Assembly: GCA_033064195.1 (NCBI GenBank)
Contig: JARBJD010000084.1
Coordinates: 186,001 to 250,000 of the forward strand
Direction: 5' to 3'
Length of the DNA: 64,000 bases
DNA from: Blattamonas nauphoetae
Lineage: Eukaryota > Preaxostyla > Oxymonadida
Of the stretch, positions 51,784 through 62,753 are shown in pieces. Within the stretch, counting starts at the first letter, position 1. Every line of letters begins with the position of its first letter. Under the pieces are notes generated by a model. That model was not told the origin of the DNA. It searched no databases and was given only the letters and a program-made list of their open reading frames with translations. The translations under genes were made by a program, and so were the position numbers.

Positions 51784-53073
51784 TCAAAACAAGAATCGAT
51801 GAAACAATGACATTGAGATGAAATAATTGCCAAAAAGGAGGAAAGAAACATCAAATCACGATAACGCAGATAATGGATGAATGAAAAGGAAGTTTTGATA
51901 GAGAACGAGCAATTGATGAGAACAAGACGTTTCAAACGTCGACACAAAGGTGTGACTGAGTGGGTCGGACCTCGCATGTGTGCACGCTATTGTGTTGATC
52001 TGTGCCAGTGCACAGGAAGACTCCTGTCAGACTGACGAAGATTCACTTCTTCGATGCACACGATGATGTGTCCATCAACTTCGGTCAACTCGTTCCAAAC
52101 CCAACACCATCACTGACGAAGGACGAGGAGAGGGGATGAAGAGAGGCGAGTTGTGCACATCCTGAGAATTGTGTTCTGGGAGGATTCTGGCGTGTATTAG
52201 GTTGTGTGTCCAGCGTGGAGGAGAATGTTCGAGTCAGTCCCACATCAGCTCGACAATCCTTCGTCAATAGTCAATCACTCTTCAAATCAAAATACAACAG
52301 AGCGAGAGAGCGAGAGAGTGGTGTTGAAATCGGGAGAAACGAGGAAGAGGGACGTGAAATGGTTGAGTGTGGAGAGCGAAGAGTTTCGAGGCATCGACTG
52401 ATCCAGAATCAGTTGCAGCGATGTCTGTGGCGTCGGTGTTCTGTGGCTCTTTCTGCACGCTGCTGTGTTCGCTTCTGCTGGTTCCCCTCAAGTCAGCCAA
52501 CAACAATCTCGTTTATCCCTCGAGTCCGGTTGGGTTTGGGGTTGGCGAAGAGTGAGGGGACAACTGGAAATCAGTTGCGGTGTCATCGACGAGAGCGTCG
52601 GAAAGCGATGCCGAGCTTCGTCTCCTGCAGTGGAGATAGGCGGAGAGTCGTGAACTTCCTCATCATGCTTCTCGGACCAGCTCATTTCCACAACTGGGTG
52701 GCAGTGCGACGGTGTGAGGCAAACGCGTATCCATTTTAAGACGGATGACTGGTTGACAGTCAGCGTTCGCTTGTTCTCGTCCCTTCTCCTCCTCCCGAGA
52801 ACCCTTCCCGACACTCCCTGCCACTGCCATGTCTCGTTCAGTCCTCTTCCATCCATCACAGTGCGAGTGTCTCTTCGTTTGAGAGCGGAGTGGAAGAGCG
52901 ACGAGGAGAGTGGGAGAGGCGGAAAAGCGTGCAAATCATCGAATCTGTCACACACTGCAGATGAGGCAATGTGTTGAGGAGGAGCTCTCTTGCCAGCCGC
53001 TCCTCACAAACCTTAGCTCCCACTTCGTTGAGATAAGGTCCGTGAAGTGTGGGTTCCAGGTCCCTGATCACAA
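51784..53073. repeat. inverted duplicated flank of copy 12
   Basis: No gene is supported. To about 52,200 it matches 23,400-23,810 inverted. 52,380-52,560 is an inverted GC-rich block and 52,690-52,900 an inverted copy of the 2,795-2,995 block. The family-type sequence ends near 53,000, where the retroelement begins. Confidence 0.5.
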
Positions 53074-54255
53074 ATGGATTCTACAACCTCCGATCTTTTA
53101 GTCCCTCCAGAACCTCCCACATATCCTCCAATACCGCGTGAGGTTATTACGATGATTTCCGAAGGCCTTCGTCTCGAACATGAAGACGCTGTGAATCGTT
53201 TTTCACTCGACAGCTCCTCACCTCCAAATCGAGTTGCATCATCAGCAACACAGTCCATGCAATCAATTGGATCACAAGCTTCGACTCAAACTGAACTGCC
53301 TATCACCAAAGTTAAAAGGCAACATTCAACAGTCACATCTTCTTCAGATGAAGATTCTTCAAGTTCATTGGACTCGACCAATGACGAAAGAAGGTCAACA
53401 AAATACCGACGAAAGAATAGGAAGAGGAGTTGCAAGAAGGGTAGGAATAAGCATAACTCCCACCGATCCTATAGCAACCATCGTCGTTCCCGACGAGCAC
53501 AGGATAACCGGGAAATGAAGAAAAAGCATCTGAAATCACGTCAAAGAAGCAGAAAAACTAGAAGTAGCGATAGCGACTCCTCATTTTCATCATCCAGCGG
53601 CAGTATCGGCACCTCGTCTTCGGGAGAGGATCAAGATGATCTCCCGAGATTTTTCAAGAGGATTCTCAAGAAAAAGCTCCCAAGGTTCAAAGGAGATTGG
53701 ACAAAGACAGTCCTCACACCGCTTCAGCGAGAGGAACTCTTGACAGAGACGAGAAGATTCCAAACCGTTTTGGGTATACAAATGCAGTTCGCAGACACGC
53801 CCGAGTCTCATGACAAGCTCCAGCACATCCAAGACCAACTTCTTCGGATGTCAGCACAATCAAGTTTGGTAACTGTTGCGTTACTTGGGCAGGTTTATCA
53901 TGAGATCCACCAGTTGGACCCGTCCTTCGCTTTCCTCCCAAGAATCATTGACGCAATGGTGAGTGCAGCCGACGCAGCGACTAGAGCGCATCACACGCGC
54001 TTCCTATCAACTAACAATTGGTTGGAGATGGCGGACAAGATGGGCATTTCTCAACCGGCCTCAGTGGACTCAAGCCTCCTCACAAGCTCGCAACAATCAA
54101 CGTCGTCAACACGTTCAGACTTAGAAGTAGCACTAGAAAGAATAGTTCCGACCATTGTCGCTCAATTGAAGTCTCAGATGCATTTCTCCCCCAAGGGGGG
54201 GCGGAACCGGCCCCCCTCCAAATATCCCGGTTCAGACTTCAATCGCCGAAGGTAG
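53074..54255 (+). CDS. gag-like frame of the DIRS-like element
   Basis: A 393-residue frame with an SR/RS- and Lys-rich region (about residues 85-190) typical of nucleic-acid-binding gag proteins, followed by a helical domain from DDLPRFFKRILKKKLPRFKG onward. Role by family: particle formation or RNA packaging. Assignment rests on position before the reverse transcriptase, not on a recognised domain. Confidence 0.6.
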   Translation: MDSTTSDLLVPPEPPTYPPIPREVITMISEGLRLEHEDAVNRFSLDSSSPPNRVASSATQSMQSIGSQASTQTELPITKVKRQHSTVTSSSDEDSSSSLDSTNDERRSTKYRRKNRKRSCKKGRNKHNSHRSYSNHRRSRRAQDNREMKKKHLKSRQRSRKTRSSDSDSSFSSSSGSIGTSSSGEDQDDLPRFFKRILKKKLPRFKGDWTKTVLTPLQREELLTETRRFQTVLGIQMQFADTPESHDKLQHIQDQLLRMSAQSSLVTVALLGQVYHEIHQLDPSFAFLPRIIDAMVSAADAATRAHHTRFLSTNNWLEMADKMGISQPASVDSSLLTSSQQSTSSTRSDLEVALERIVPTIVAQLKSQMHFSPKGGRNRPPSKYPGSDFNRRR

Positions 54256-55982
54256 AACAACCAACGATTATTACAGGACGTCTTTTGATGAGGCTGCACG
54301 CGTGGGAGAAGATCGGAGGAAAATCAATCATCACCACAGGAGCAGTGTGGGCGTGGAGGAGCCCCGAGTCCCCGTCAATATTGCAAACACTCGCGCCAGC
54401 GCTCCCCTTTACAGGCACACCAGCGATGATCCAAGAGTACCAGACACTCCTGGAGGAAGAGATCAGAATTGGCGCGGTCAGCCGAATTCAACCAAATCAA
54501 GCAAAGTTGATCCTCCAAACTTTCCTAGTGCAGAAGAAAGGTGGAAAGTTCCGAAAAGTATTGAATGCAACCCGACTCAACCAACAGATCATCTCAGAAC
54601 ACTTCAAAATGGAAAACTTACAAACATCACTCGACTTGATTTCGGAGGGAGTCTGGCTCACAACAATGGATATTCATTCGGCATACCTCCATGTACAACT
54701 ATCCCCACCTCTTCGACCCTTTCTCTGTTTCAGGTTCAGGGGAGAGATATTCCAGTTCAATGCTCTCCCCTTCGGATTGTCGACAGCACCTCGGACCTTT
54801 TCGGAAATTATGAAAGTAGCGGTGAAATCTCTCCGAGAGCAGTTACAGATCGCGATTGTATACTACCTGGACGATTTACTCCTAATTACAAAGACGCAGC
54901 AGGAGTCTCATTTCAAAACCAGAGAAGCGAAGCGGAGGATGGAGGAGTTGGGGTTTATCATCGCAGAGAACAAGAGTTGCTTAGTCCCATCGCAGGAGGT
55001 GGAGTTTTTAGGGTGGACCATCAACTCAGCCAATCGAACCGTGAGGATCACGGAAACGAGGAAGATGAAAGTCCTATCACTCCTCAAATTGATGACGAGT
55101 CGATGCATCGAGAGGAAGACGATTCCGACAAAACAACTGTCCAGTCTGATTGGAACCCTCAGTTTTTTACGGACGTCCGTCCCAGAAGCAAGCTTGTACC
55201 TCCGAGAAATGCAGACGACGTTGCATCGAGCAGTTCGCAAGGCTGGCTGGAATGGTTCCTCACTCTTAACCCCGGTTCTGTTAGGAGAGATCCACTTTTG
55301 GAAACACAGGATCGAGAAGAACGATCCACTCAACTTCGCTCCCAAAACAAGTCAGGCGGTGCTCACAACAGATGCAAGCCCGTCCGGTTGGGGTGCAGTC
55401 CTGGTTCACAACGGCTTGGAGACGTATGTTCACGGAATGTGGAACGAGATGGAGAAACAGCACACAAGCAATTGGAAAGAGACTGCTGCGGTCGGCAGCA
55501 GCATCCGTCAACTCCAACCTTATTTCAAACAGAATCAAATACATGCAATATCCGTCCAATCGGACAGTACAGCTGCGGTTTACAACCTCGGAAAGAAACG
55601 AGCTGGCCAGACGCTCAAACAGATTACCAGGAGCGTCCTGAAGACAGCCGAGCGAATGCAACTCCTCTTTGTTTCAGTACAACACATTGCGGGAAAGTCG
55701 AACTCGGTTCCGGACGCTCTCTCGCGACTACCTCCACAGGGAGAATTCCATCTCCTCCCGGAAGTCCTCCAGAGACTAAAACAGGAATGGAACTTCGTTC
55801 CGCTAGTCGACTTATTCGCCAGCAACAAAAACAAACAATGTCCAGTATATTGGAGTCGATTCGAGGACGGACACGCAGCTGGAAAAGACTCTCTGTCCGT
55901 CAGTTGGAGCGGGATGACTCATCCTCTCCTTCACCCTCCGGTGTCATTGATAACACGAGTTCTGATGAAAGTTCAGTTGTAG
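54018..55982 (+). CDS. reverse transcriptase-RNase H frame of the DIRS-like element
   Basis: The frame carries the polymerase motifs from FRKVLNATRLNQQI through the YLDD box, then an RNase H with TTDASPSGWG and a C-terminal HIAGKSNSVPDALSR typical of DIRS and Ty3-like elements. It overlaps the gag-like frame at its start and the recombinase frame along most of its length, as known for the family. Confidence 0.8.
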   Translation: MVGDGGQDGHFSTGLSGLKPPHKLATINVVNTFRLRSSTRKNSSDHCRSIEVSDAFLPQGGAEPAPLQISRFRLQSPKVEQPTIITGRLLMRLHAWEKIGGKSIITTGAVWAWRSPESPSILQTLAPALPFTGTPAMIQEYQTLLEEEIRIGAVSRIQPNQAKLILQTFLVQKKGGKFRKVLNATRLNQQIISEHFKMENLQTSLDLISEGVWLTTMDIHSAYLHVQLSPPLRPFLCFRFRGEIFQFNALPFGLSTAPRTFSEIMKVAVKSLREQLQIAIVYYLDDLLLITKTQQESHFKTREAKRRMEELGFIIAENKSCLVPSQEVEFLGWTINSANRTVRITETRKMKVLSLLKLMTSRCIERKTIPTKQLSSLIGTLSFLRTSVPEASLYLREMQTTLHRAVRKAGWNGSSLLTPVLLGEIHFWKHRIEKNDPLNFAPKTSQAVLTTDASPSGWGAVLVHNGLETYVHGMWNEMEKQHTSNWKETAAVGSSIRQLQPYFKQNQIHAISVQSDSTAAVYNLGKKRAGQTLKQITRSVLKTAERMQLLFVSVQHIAGKSNSVPDALSRLPPQGEFHLLPEVLQRLKQEWNFVPLVDLFASNKNKQCPVYWSRFEDGHAAGKDSLSVSWSGMTHPLLHPPVSLITRVLMKVQL

Positions 55983-56671
55983 AGGCCATCGAACGCGGTG
56001 ATCATCACTCCGCTATGGCCCGGACAGACTTGGTCACATCTCCTCCACTCACTCAATCCAACACAGATCATCCTCGGCCCATACAACACCCTTGCGATGC
56101 TAGACACTCCGAACAGGGAGCACAAACTCCCACCAGGGATGATGATGGCGTCACTAATCAACCCCGAAACTATCCAACCATTACCTTCATCAGAGAATTA
56201 GGTCAATCGGCAGGGTGGAGCGAGGATCTCATCGTCTTGCAGGAAAAGAAATACAAACGTCCAGAAGCTTCAGCTCGATCATGGAAGATTTTCAAAGCAT
56301 ATTGTGTCGAAATGAATCACTCGAATGAGTGTCTCGTCGACAAATCCACAAATATCCATGTCCTCTTGGGTGAATTCGCTCTCTTCCTTGAAAAGAAATT
56401 CAAACAGTCACCGTCCCGCCCTCCCCTCATCATGAGTCATGTGAAATCAACGCTACAACTCTTCCACAAGAGCCTCAGCCTGGATAACACACCACTGCGA
56501 TCCATTCAACGACTGATTGCTAAACGAAATCCAAGGAAGAAGGGGGCAAAATATAAGCAGATGTGGAACATCAACGCGATTCTGGATTGGGTTATCAACT
56601 CAAATGAAGAAGCGAAGAAGAATCAAGATCTACATCAAACAAGAACCTCTATAGTGAGAGATAAGGGGTAG

Positions 56672-57130
56672 TGGATAGGGAGGTGAGAGGCAATAAGTGT
56701 GGAGTCATAGATGGAGAAGTCAAGGATGATTGAGATAGGTGGAAATAGGTTGGTGTGGAGAAATAGGTGGATATAGATAGGTGTATGGGCATAGGTGGAT
56801 AGAGATTGGTGGAGAGATAATAGGTGGATAGTGGGGGACATTGGTGGAGAGAGATTGGTGTGGTGATTGGTGGAGAGAGATTGATGATGAGAGATTGGTG
56901 GAGAGTGATTGATGATGAGACATTGGTGGAGAGTGATTGGTGGAGTGGTATTGATGAAGTCATTGATGATAGACATTAGTGGGATATTACATAGCAATAA
57001 TGATAATAATATATAGAGATGCATTAGTGGAATAGTATTGGTGAAGAGGACATTGATGGAGAATTGGTTGGTGTTTGTGGATAGGCAAAAATATATAGAC
57101 ATTGGTGGATTAGTCATTGGTACGCGTAGC
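56672..57130 (-). repeat. short-period repeat tract between the two mobile remnants
   Basis: Variants of ATTGGTGGAGAGAGATTGG and GATTGGTGGAGAGTGATTGA recur at 17-21 bp steps to about 56,960, then become looser. On the - strand it reads as Ser/His/Pro-rich frames in all phases, which I do not accept as proteins. Confidence 0.7.
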
Positions 57131-57137
57131 TAAGACT

Positions 57138-58379
57138 CTATGAGTCGTTGAGTAGGTCGTCTGTGTCTTGGTCATTGATGGAGGATTTCTTGAGGAGCTC
57201 AGCATATTTGGGATCGATGAAGTAGCAGTATGTTTGTTTGCCATCTATGCGTTTTTGTTTGACTGTGCAATGCTCATGGAGGTCCATCTGGAATGTCTTG
57301 AGTTTCTTATAGTGATCTGGCATTAGTTCAGAGGCATAGGAACGTGGCATTCCTTGTTCTAATTCATGGAGGTGTTCGAGACAGAAGTCTCCTATTGCTG
57401 ATCTAGACACTTCTTGGAGAATACATCTTGCATTAGTGTTTGGTAATTGCCTTGGGTTGAAGTCATTGATGGGTCTTTGATTGAAGTATGTCAATAGGTG
57501 CGAGTAAAAATCAGGAGTGAAGGAGCGGATGAGATTGAGGAAATAGCTGGAATCATCCTTGCGTTTATTCGAGACTTTGCAGACACAATAGCGTCTATCA
57601 TCGACTTCAATCTTGACTGGATATGCGTTGTTTGTGCAGAAGATCAGATTGGCAACATTCTCAGCGTCACGACGAGCGATTCCTTTTTCATTAGCTCTGA
57701 AGCTAGTGTCTGAAATAATTGATTTGAGGGCATCAAAGTTCGACATTCTTTCTTCACCAGCGTTCTTCAATTCATTACAGACGATCAGCATTTTGCCTTC
57801 AATTACTGTGTTGAATGTACCGCAGAGTTCTTGAATGTCAGTGATGTTTGGAGCAGAGTATCCTCGCATTATTTCACAGAGCACATTAGTCCAGACATTT
57901 TTACCAATTCCTTGCATTCCCTTCAAGATTATGACTGACGCTGTTTTCTGACCAGGATTCTGAATCACGAATGATATCCAGTTGATAATGAAGTTATACA
58001 ATTCTTCATTATTGTCTGAAATTATCTCTTTGGTGAAATCTAAGAATGGTTGAATCAGATCAGTGTTTGGTTCACTAACGAATGGATATTTGTATCCTTG
58101 GAATAGTGAGAACATCTGTGGATTATCGCTCATGAATCGAATGCCATTGACCATGAATAGATTGCGATTATTCTCGAATGTTGATTGACACGTTATCGTT
58201 CTACACTTCTTTGGATCTTCGCTTGGGATAGTCACTTTGATTGATTTCAATAATCTCAAGACGTTACCTTCTTTCTGAACATTGACACGATAGCAGAGAT
58301 CAAGAGAACTGTACTCTTTCACAATGCATAGCAATGATACTTCAATACATCGGAGAACTTTCAATAGATCTCTCAGCAC
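57138..58379 (-). CDS. D5-like SF3 helicase part of the virus-like remnant
   Basis: 413 codons. The central region runs ASVIILKGMQGIGKNVWTN, TFNTVIEGKMLIVCNELKNA, FRANEKGIARRDAENVANLI and FCTNNAYPVKIEVDDRRYC, the normal order of SF3/D5 motifs including the Arg-rich sensor. The role in the family is unwinding of DNA at the replication fork of the element. It stands without neighbouring structural genes. Confidence 0.7.
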   Translation of the reverse strand: MLRDLLKVLRCIEVSLLCIVKEYSSLDLCYRVNVQKEGNVLRLLKSIKVTIPSEDPKKCRTITCQSTFENNRNLFMVNGIRFMSDNPQMFSLFQGYKYPFVSEPNTDLIQPFLDFTKEIISDNNEELYNFIINWISFVIQNPGQKTASVIILKGMQGIGKNVWTNVLCEIMRGYSAPNITDIQELCGTFNTVIEGKMLIVCNELKNAGEERMSNFDALKSIISDTSFRANEKGIARRDAENVANLIFCTNNAYPVKIEVDDRRYCVCKVSNKRKDDSSYFLNLIRSFTPDFYSHLLTYFNQRPINDFNPRQLPNTNARCILQEVSRSAIGDFCLEHLHELEQGMPRSYASELMPDHYKKLKTFQMDLHEHCTVKQKRIDGKQTYCYFIDPKYAELLKKSSINDQDTDDLLNDS

Positions 58380-59572
58380 TTCTGTCTCTGATTTGTAGTC
58401 TTTGTTTGTTGCCTTTTCCTTATTGTGGAGAAGTCAAATGGAGACAGCAGATCGATCTTTCATCGAATGAATCCTTCGTTATTGATTGTTCATTGGTGGG
58501 TTCATTGAGAGATTATCATTGACTGGTTCATCATTGGAATCAACTTCAAGACTGTCAAAGAAATCAGAGACATCGTAGTCAGTGAGAGGAATAAGGAGTT
58601 CATCATTATAGTACTTTTCATTGTGGATTCTAATGATTTTAATGAGGACTCCAGGATGGGTAACATTCGAAGCGTAGCGTATTCTCTGTGATTCCCAATT
58701 CTTCTCTGCATTTTCAGTCAATGTGTTATTGTCATAGATGTCTTTGTATGTTTGTTCAAGCATCTCGTCTGTAAATCCATTGATGTGTCTCAGGGAATTA
58801 AGGCCTGCAAATAATGGCAACGAGGAGACTTCCTCTTCAATTGATCTTGATCCAGAATCGTTGTGAATCACTAGTCCTTTCAGTCCATTTCTGATTAAAT
58901 CAGCTTGGGCTAAAGTGTACTGTTGAATGGAATCCTCGTCGAAAGAAGGAGCTATTGGACTTTCAATTATTGTCGGGTTCACTGATTGCTTCACTGAGGG
59001 CTTCTTCTCTGTTGGAGTGGGCTTTAAAGAAATACCCAGACGAGATATTACATCTGACAATGATGATAGGATGAAGAGTTCGTCAAAGTCGTTAATGGTC
59101 TTGTATGATTGGATTTTATTAGTGCCTTCCACTTTCCTTTGGACTTTGGATTTCGGTTGCACTATCCAGCGCAGAGATGAGTCTACACAGGCGAATAAAT
59201 CCACATCGTATTGGTCAGTTTTCTTCACCTTCACCATTGAGTTTTTCTCCAGTTTGTAGCCATTAATATCGCAGTATATATGAAGACCCCTGATCCAGTC
59301 ACTACTAATCCGACATCATTGGGTAATACATTTAACACTGATGTTCTGATTTGGATCTTGGTTTCTTCATCAGCATCCTTCTCCAAGATGTCAATATCCA
59401 CGACTGCTAGGTTGGTCACATGTGCAATGTTTATTGCTGTTCCTGTTCGTTTATGACCAGCACTCTCAGATGATATACCATCGTTGTATTTCTTATAGTC
59501 GAACAATGGTACTTTATGAGGTCTCAAACGATCAGACAATGAATGAATTTCGTCAGGAAGATTATTGAACAA
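57138..59572 (-). mobile_element. virus-like primase-helicase remnant
   Basis: Parts: a superfamily 3 helicase of the poxvirus D5 type (57,138-58,379) with Walker A GMQGIGKN, a Walker B MLIVCNEL and motif C IFCTNN; and a primase-like region (58,479-59,572) with AVVDIDIL and TGSGVFIY resembling the archaeo-eukaryotic primase (PrimPol) fold. This pair is used by giant-virus relatives, virophages and Polinton-like viruses. No capsid, ATPase, protease or integrase gene is seen. The module is broken, with about two breaks. Age: intermediate, as motifs are well kept. The family cannot be fixed from these parts alone. Confidence 0.65.
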
Positions 59573-59773
59573 TGCTTCAATTTCAGAGTCGAAATCATTA
59601 TCGAAATCGTCCTTGAGAGAGTTCTTTATTTGTGCATCTTTTCCTTGAATTCAAATCTTACAATTTGTAATGCCATTCTTTCTAAGGAGATAAAAATTCG
59701 ATTTATAAAAAGTTCTGCGTTTATTTTTCTGAGACCCATAATTTTCTGTGTTCTCGATTGACAGTAGTCCAAA

Positions 59774-59929
59774 ATGGAGTCATTATCCGACACAATTGAC
59801 AGAGCTCATCAGTGCGAGGAATTAGTGCCGATTCTCCGATCAGGAAATGTCACTGTGTCACTGGGTAATTGGGATTTTTATTTTGGATTTCATTTTGAAA
59901 AGTCCACGTGCGAGTCTTATTTCGATTGA
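59774..59929 (+). other. 51-codon frame at the head of the 166-bp repeats
   Basis: ATG at 59,774 opens MESLSDTIDRAHQCEELVPI and runs into the first repeat unit, ending YFD. GACCCATAAT lies 29 nt upstream, similar to the box of the helical family. Later repeat units lack this start. Probably not a gene, but noted for the box. Confidence 0.25.
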
Positions 59930-60245
59930 AATCATCAGTCCTATTACCCAGTGACAGTACCCATTGACACCCCACTGGCTCGAGGATATAATGCTTATTC
60001 TCCGATCAGGAAATGTCACTGTGTCACTGGGTAATTGGGATTTTTATTTTGGATTTCATTTTGAAAAGTCCACGTGCGAGTCTTATTTCGATTGAAATCC
60101 TCAGTCCTATTACCCAGTGACAGTACCCATTGACACCCCACTGGCTCGAGGATATCGTGCTTATTCTCCGATCAGGAAATGTCACTGTGTCACTGGGTAA
60201 TTGGAATTTTTATTTTGGATTTCATTTTGAAAAGTCCACGTACGA
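59831..60245 (+). repeat. 166-bp direct repeat, 2.5 units
   Basis: Units start at 59,831, 59,997 and 60,163 with ATTCTCCGATCAGGAAATGT. Each full unit holds 12-bp inverted arms, TCACTGGGTAAT and ATTACCCAGTGA, about 70 bp apart, so each can form a hairpin. Confidence 0.9.
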
Positions 60246-60914
60246 TCTTTTTTCCGCATTGATTCTCCGAGACGATTGACATTAGTTCAAAACATTGATG
60301 CCTTAATCATTATCTCCAGAGCTCCACGAGTGAGCAGGACCCTTCAGAATGCACCTGGAGGATGTAGACACTATCCCCATGCATCACTGACGTTTATAGG
60401 TTTTTCTGGGCAATGGTCGTTTTTGACATTTTTAGAGCTCCCTATATATAGAAATTAAAAAATTGGAAAAGTACTTTGGAATTAAGCTTAATTTTTCGAT
60501 TCTTTTAATACTGCTCCAGCGCGTCTGTCTCCCGGAAATAAGTGTTTATCATTGATGGTATATTACAAATAAATGATTGTTTCTTCTTTTCTTGGGCATT
60601 GGGATTTTTTCATTTTTGCATTCTAAGGTTATGGACCTGAAATGTTCGAAAAAAGTGAAGTGTTCCAGATCGTCTTCATTCGTTCTGATAAAGTCAATGT
60701 TGATCTTCTGAATTCATTGGTGCAAGAATTATTGGAATCTGACGTCTCTGTGAGGAGTTATGGGTGATCTAAGGCAAAATTGTGGTCAAAATTAGTGATT
60801 TTTCAAAGTTGCTGAGAACCTCAATGTTAGTGATATTTTCGATGATATTTCATAATTTGATGTCAAAAATGATTTTCTAGCTGTTGGCGAGGATTTACAT
60901 TGAGGAGAATCTTT
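60246..60914. other. unique AT-rich spacer
   Basis: No gene, RNA or repeat is recognised. The left end (60,230-60,290, GTACGATC to GACGATTGACATTAG) reappears inverted at about 61,598-61,650. Confidence 0.4.
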
Positions 60915-62530
60915 GTGGATTTGGATTTTAATGGAACAATTTTCTTGATATTTCCCATTGACAGATTGACAGAAAGTGACTTGAAATAGTGACCTTATCA
61001 TTCATGAGATATGCTCTTCTGTTGGCTCACTGATGATCTATTACATTCTTGTTAAAATAATTGAATTTGACTTTGATGGAACAATTTTCTTGATATTTCC
61101 CATTGACAGATTGACAGAGATTGAGACGGAATAGTGACCTTATCATTCATGAGATATGCTCTACTGTTAGCTCACTGATGATCTATTACAATCTTCACAA
61201 AAATAATTGAATTTGACTTTTATGGAACAATTTTCTTGATATTTCCCATTGACAGATTGACAGAAAGTGACTTGAAATAGTGACCTTATCATTCATGAGA
61301 TATGCTCTACTGTTGGCTCACTGATGATCTATTACAATCTTCACAAAAATAATTGAATTTGACTTTTATGGAACAATTTTCTTGATATTTCCCATTGACA
61401 CATTGACAAAGATATTCAGAAGGATTGTAATATTCATTAATGTGAAGGCATTAGATATTTGCTCACAGCTGATCTATTCCAGTTCTCATTGATTTATTTA
61501 GAATATGACTTTAATGGAACAACTTTTTGATTCTACTGATTGACACATTGACGACAGTAACACTATTGAAAGACAATAACACCATGCACTCATGAGCTCC
61601 GTCAATCGTCTCGGAAAAAGTATGCCCAAAATGATCGTACGTGGACTTTTCAAAATGAAATCCAAAATAAAATCCCAAATACCCATTGACACATTGACAT
61701 TTCCTGATCAGAGAATAGACATTAATTCATCAGTCCTCATGGGTGTCAATGGGTGCTGTCACTGGGTTATAAGACTGAGCATTGTGGATGACTTTAGTGT
61801 GAATAGCTGATGTGCTGACATATCCTTAGCTCACTGAAGATATATTACATTCTTTATTGATTCATTTGGAATTTGACTTTGATGGAACAATTTTTTGATA
61901 TTTCCTATTGACAGATTGACAAAGATTGTGAAGGAATGTATCTATGCAGTAATGTGAAGGCATAAGAGATTTGCTCACAGCTGATATATTACAGTTAATC
62001 AATGATTTATTTAGAATTTGACTTTAATGGAACAACTTTTGATTCTACTCATTGACAGATTGACAGGAATAGCATTAATGAAGAGATATTAATTGCTTGA
62101 GCTAGTTGGATGTCAGTAGTGTCAATCGTCTCGGAAAAGTAAGCCCAAAATGATCGTACGTGGACTTTTCAAAATGAAATCCAAAATAAAAATCTCAATT
62201 ACCCATTGACACATTGACATTTCTGATCGGAGAATAGACATAAATTCCTCGAGCCACTGGGGTGTCACTGTGCTGTCACTGGGTTATAAGACTGAGCAAA
62301 TGGGATGTCATTAGTGCGAATCATTGATGTGCTGATCTATCCTTCGCTCATTGCTGGAATATTACAGTCTTGTTGATTTATTATGAATTTGACATTAATG
62401 GAACAATTTTCTTGATATTTCCTATTGACAGACTGACAGAAAGTGAGAAAGAATGTATCTATTCATTATTGTGAAGGTCCTTCTGAACATTTCTCACAGC
62501 AGATATATTACATTTGATGATGAAATAATT
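60915..62530. repeat. about 144-bp repeat array with iteron-like TTGACA pairs
   Basis: Units carry TATGGAACAATTTTCTTGAT and CCCATTGACAGATTGACAG, with starts near 60,925, 61,068, 61,212, 61,357, 61,504, then diverged units at 61,873, 62,028 and 62,390. Between them stand inverted copies of the 166-bp unit. TTGACA repeats at 10-bp spacing (one helical turn) occur in nearly every unit. No gene is seen. Confidence 0.8.
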
Positions 62531-62753
62531 GAAAATTGAAAATGATGGAACAACTTTTGATTATACTCATTGACATATTGACATGAATAGCATAAATGAA
62601 GAGACTTTAATTCTAAGCACTAGTGAGCTCCGTCAATTGTCTCGAAAAAGTTAGCCCAAAATGATCGTACGTGACTTTTCAAAATGAAATCCAAAATAAA
62701 ATCCCAAATACCCATTGACACAGTGACATTTCCTGATTGATGAATAGACATTA
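61598..62753 (-). repeat. inverted copies of the 166-bp unit (three)
   Basis: About 61,598-61,770, 62,125-62,300 and 62,630-62,753, each with GATCGTACGTGGACTTTTCA or a close variant. With the direct units at 59,831 they form a large imperfect inverted repeat around 60.3-61.6 kb. The last copy is cut by the transposon at 62,754. Confidence 0.8.

Larger units (their letters stand above)
53074..56671 (+). mobile_element. DIRS-like tyrosine-recombinase retrotransposon, incomplete
   Basis: Parts in order: a gag-like frame (53,074-54,255) with a Ser/Asp- and Arg/Lys-rich first half and a helical second half; reverse transcriptase plus RNase H (54,018-55,982) with TTMDIHSAYLHV, LPFGLSTAP, YYLDDLLLI, TDASPSGWGA and HIAGKSNSVPDALSRL; and the core-binding domain of a tyrosine recombinase near 56,190-56,640. 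Heavy overlap of the last two frames is normal in DIRS elements. The coding frames look open and young, but the element is incomplete, with about one break; the recombinase catalytic part is not seen. No terminal repeats were identified. Likely age: recent. Confidence 0.8.

Noticed and set aside
56635-57117. Ser/His/Pro-rich - strand frames of 67-160 codons
   Set aside because: Read from a short-period repeat in several phases; no start or domain stands out.
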